64,000 nt of DNA from Daphnia pulex. Its lineage: Eukaryota; Arthropoda; Branchiopoda; Diplostraca; Daphniidae. Below are positions 60,891 to 64,000 of the stretch, piece by piece. Positions within the stretch are counted from its first letter, which is position 1, and every line of letters begins with the position of its first letter. Position numbers and translations under genes: made by a program. The stretch covers positions 3,911,001-3,975,000 of the forward strand of contig NC_060022.1 of NCBI RefSeq assembly GCF_021134715.1, read 5' to 3'. The notes beneath the pieces are model-generated. The model saw only the letters and a list, made by a program, of their open reading frames with translations, did no database searches and had not been told where the DNA came from.

Positions 60891-61931
60891 ACTTTAATGA
60901 TACCTGTTTAGCTAGTAATGATCTCGTGATGAGACAACAGACAAATTATCAAAGTTAAAGTAGGCCACAAGTATTGATGAATACATAAGTGCTTATCTAT
61001 TTGGGTTTCGATCGTCTGCTAATATATATGTTCATTCCTAACGCCGTTGTCAAGTCCATTCAATTCAATATCACAATATCTACCATCGTGATTCGTGACA
61101 TGTTCGTGACCATGATCATGACAGAGAGAGTTGACATCACAGATAAAGACCACCGTGGTCTTTACCTGTGGTTAACGTATTTCAATCAGATTTACGGTGA
61201 AAAAATCAAGTTTTTACTTTTATACGGAGTCAACTTTTGCTACTTTTTAAGTTCATGGGGATCAATCCAATCCGGAAAGTTTTTACTTTCTCGTTTTTCT
61301 GGCCTCTGTCGAAAACTGGAAAGGTCTGAGCGATAAATATTCAAACAACCTAATAGGGAGATACGATACGTAAAATACCTTTCGAAAACTTGAAAATAGT
61401 TTTTTGGCATTGAAGTAGAAAATTACGAAATAAAAATTTCTCGATCTACGCAGTTTGCTAGCTGCTACAGGAACTCTTCGAGACTTTTTGAGTACATTTT
61501 TTACCTCTCTAGCGTTATTATTTATGTTTCACTAAGTACACGATGGATGTTTTAAAAAGTCTGATTACCCTACTTTCCTCCCTGAAATCAAGGGAGGGAA
61601 GTAGTGATCTTTCTACAGGCTGCTCTCTATTAGCGATCTATGCTGATCAATTTTAGAGAGGTTTTCTCGTACTACCGCCAAAATGAAAAACGTAACAAAG
61701 TAGGTTAGTAACAAAACTCAAACTTGTTTAACAAGTTTTATCCTATATGAAAGAACGGCTACCTACTTGTCTTAGTGGAATGGGTATATTTAAATGAAGA
61801 AAAGTGTTAGTTATAAATATTTGGTGTTTGTGATTTTCTCCATTTCATTGTTCAACCAGCTACGTTGTGATTCAGACTATTCGTTTGTTCCATCTCTACT
61901 TTTTTTTTTTTAAATTCAATTTACATCAAAC
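60891..61931. promoter_or_regulatory. Divergent promoter region of the SDR42E pair
   Basis: 1,041 bp separate the two start codons. On the plus side TATATTTAAA (61785-61794) is a possible TATA box about 140 bp before the ATG, with a T-rich acceptor-like tract just ahead of the start. A pair of neighbouring self-complementary stretches (CATGATCATG near 61110) is seen, with no assigned role. Confidence 0.35.
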
Positions 61932-63194
61932 ATGTACAACGAACATTCTTGCACGTTTTTGATCACGGGCGGTGCAGGTTACATTGGTTTTCACGTAGGT
62001 TTACAACTTCTTCAGCTTAAACACAAAGTAATTCTTTTGGACATAAATTACCCAAACAAAAAATGGGATTCCAATTTGGAATTTTCTCCCAATGGCAATG
62101 GAGAAGAATTGGAAGATATATCCTGTTCGTACGGGACTATGAAATTTGTTAAAGGTAATTTTCGTTATTCAAATTGTGTCAACCGCCGAAAAACAAATCA
62201 TATTTTTGTTTTAATAATAGGAGACGTACGAGACATCAATATATTATTGAGAGCTACGCAAGGTGTCACTTGCGTCATTCATACAGGTATTCGTATACGA
62301 GCTCTTTTTAAAACGACACATTTGCAGATCGAAAATCATGTGGGATTTTTTTTTTAAACAGTTGGTTATGGAATGTCTGGAGTTCAGCAAATGCCTAGTC
62401 ACTCACACCTGGTGGAAGAGATAAATATCAACGGAACACGTAACGTGATTGAGGCTTGCGTCAAGAACAACTGCAGAGGACTGGTCTACACAAGCACCAA
62501 CAACGTGGTCTTTGGTGGACATCCAATATTCAACGGCGATGAAAGTCTACCTTACTACCCGTTGCACAAGCAGAGTAATCATTACTCAAAAACAAAGACG
62601 ATTGCCGAGCAGCTAGTTCTTACCAGCAACGGACGTGGAGATCTGCAAACGTGCGCACTTAGATTAACAGCCGTTATTGGACGCGACGAAGTGCGAACTT
62701 TGCCCCGCACTGTTTGGTCCATCCGCAATGGTTTGCTTGCATTCAAATTCCATGATAAACACGGCAGCTTAGTGGATTGGATCGGAATAGACAACGCAGT
62801 TCAAGGGCATGTGAAGGCGGCCCTGAAATTAGTCGATCCTGATCCCAAGACTCCTGGAATAGGAGGCCAAGCGTTTTTTCTGTCTGACGGACGACCGATA
62901 TCATATTTCGACTACATGAAACCTATTTACGAGTATTACGGCCAGCCATTTCCCGCTATTCGAGTCCCGATATGGCTCATGAACTTTTTCGTTTTCTTAA
63001 TTATGTGCGTTTGCAGTCTGTGGTCAGCGTTATTTTTCGAATGTGCTCCATTTTTGAATTCTTTTGAACTTGAAAAATCTGTAGTGACTCACTATTTTTC
63101 TATTGACAAAGCCAGAAAAGAGTTGGACTACCATCCGTTAAAACCAAATGACTTATCTGATATAATCGATTGCTTATCTGAAAATGAATGGTGA
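61932..63194 (+). CDS. SDR42E-like short-chain dehydrogenase b (3-beta-HSD family)
   Basis: Three exons join to 373 aa: 61932-62154, 62221-62286, 62362-63194. It keeps TGGAGYIG (12-19), Tyr171/Lys175 (HYSKTK) and the hydrophobic C-terminal segment (IWLMNFFVFLIMCVCSLW) and so should be a membrane-bound NAD(P)-dependent enzyme. Exon 2 is 66 bp in both paralogues and phases match, showing duplication followed by or with inversion. Blocks such as AAEQLVLTSNGRGDL-like and GIGGQAFFLSDG are shared almost unchanged, whereas the substrate-facing region after residue 200 differs more. Confidence 0.92.
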
Positions 63195-64000
63195 TGGAAC
63201 TTTTGGTATTCTTTGGTTTTAATAATGTTTCTTATGGGTAGAATAACATATTTATTATCTGTACTTCTACAGTTATAAAGGTATGGCTTGTACTCTTGAT
63301 TAGCAAAGAAGTGAAGATGTAAACTCACTGAATTCTTTAATAATAAACGGAGTTTGATTTAACTATGTTTCGATGGATTTATTTCAAAACGCATTAGATG
63401 GAAATGTTTTCACGCAAATTTTTTTTCTTCTGATACGCAAAATCAAAATTTAAGTTTCTCCAAACAAACTAGGTCACGGTTAAAATAGAGGTATATAATT
63501 CAAAAAAGTTTGAATGAAATCAGCCCGCAGGTGTGGTCGTTCGTTCGGAGAAACGCGCACACATTCAGACCAGGAATCTTGCACCTGCCTGCCTACGTGG
63601 GTCTTGGTCATTATTCATTTGGAGGCCAAAAGTGATTCGTTTGAATTTTGGTGTAATAACGAGTTTTCTAATCTAAGCCGTTGGTTAAAAACAAAGCCAG
63701 ACCCAGATCGTCATAAATATTAATTATTTGTTTTTAAATATAGTATCTGACACATTAACTAGGACAGCAAAAAGAATCTTCTGTCACTTTCTAGAATTTC
63801 CCTTTCGTTTTTTGAGATGGCCATCAACTGAAAAGTTCTGGAAATTCCCATATCAGTGAGTTGTGTAATAGCGTTACAATTTAAGGTAAAAAAGAAAAGA
63901 CGAAATAAAAATTAAGTTTTTCGAAAAAAGGAATACCTAAAGTTTTTTTTTGCATTAAACAAGATAACAAACTAAATAATATTTAGTTTATTAATCAGTT
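63195..64000. other. 3' flank, no gene recognised
   Basis: Includes the SDR42E-b 3' UTR (AATAAA at 63342-63347). A 69-codon frame at 63514-63723 (+) has no recognisable motif or splice support. Confidence 0.5.

Noticed and set aside
1..64000. CRISPR arrays, rRNA genes, bacterial operons, viral insertions
   Set aside because: None seen. The intron-rich animal genes rule out a prokaryotic reading, and no integrase, reverse transcriptase, capsid or envelope-like sequence was found.

Overview
The window looks like nuclear DNA of an arthropod, most probably a branchiopod crustacean such as Daphnia. Supporting signs are many small GT-AG introns (mostly 60-150 bp), AT-rich intergenic DNA, tandem families of adhesion GPCRs and lipid phosphate phosphatases, and animal-only proteins (polybromo-1, SDHAF4, heme peroxidase). 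The genus is an inference; that this is an intron-rich animal genome is clear. I rebuilt gene models by joining exons at GT/AG sites with consistent codon phase, so CDS spans include introns and the exons are listed in each entry.

Layout. 1-1054 (+): 3' end of an acidic protein with repeats of about 78 aa carrying W-[YF]-F-N. 3374-6477 (-): secreted or GPI-anchored heme peroxidase (13 exons). 7143-8150 (+): MATH-like/BTB protein. 8795-11589 (+): adhesion GPCR 1. 12044-20065 (+): three tandem lipid phosphate phosphatases with identical exon phases. 20066-26070: about 6 kb with no convincing gene but a 440-bp foldback and a 389-bp terminal-inverted-repeat element. 26071-30665 and 32499-36828 (-): adhesion GPCRs 2 and 3, inverted relative to GPCR 1 and carrying EGF-like and C-type-lectin exons that GPCR 1 lacks. 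38267-40447 (-): an unrecognised three-exon gene. 44557-50154 (+): two tandem Ras-like GTPases with eroded switch regions. 50440-58916: a compact conserved block of S-formylglutathione hydrolase (-), SDHAF4 (+) and polybromo-1 (-). 59594-63194: two SDR42E-type dehydrogenase genes, divergently transcribed.

The most interesting signal is in the adhesion GPCR cluster. Three paralogues on both strands flank the phosphatase array. One has lost the whole lectin/EGF ectodomain. GPCR 2 is a mosaic: about 215 bp, including a complete intron, nearly match GPCR 1, while the adjoining sequence matches GPCR 3. This is what gene conversion between inverted paralogues would leave. The phosphatase genes also share a small upstream promoter block, so they may be regulated together; both GPCRs and phosphatases act at the cell surface.
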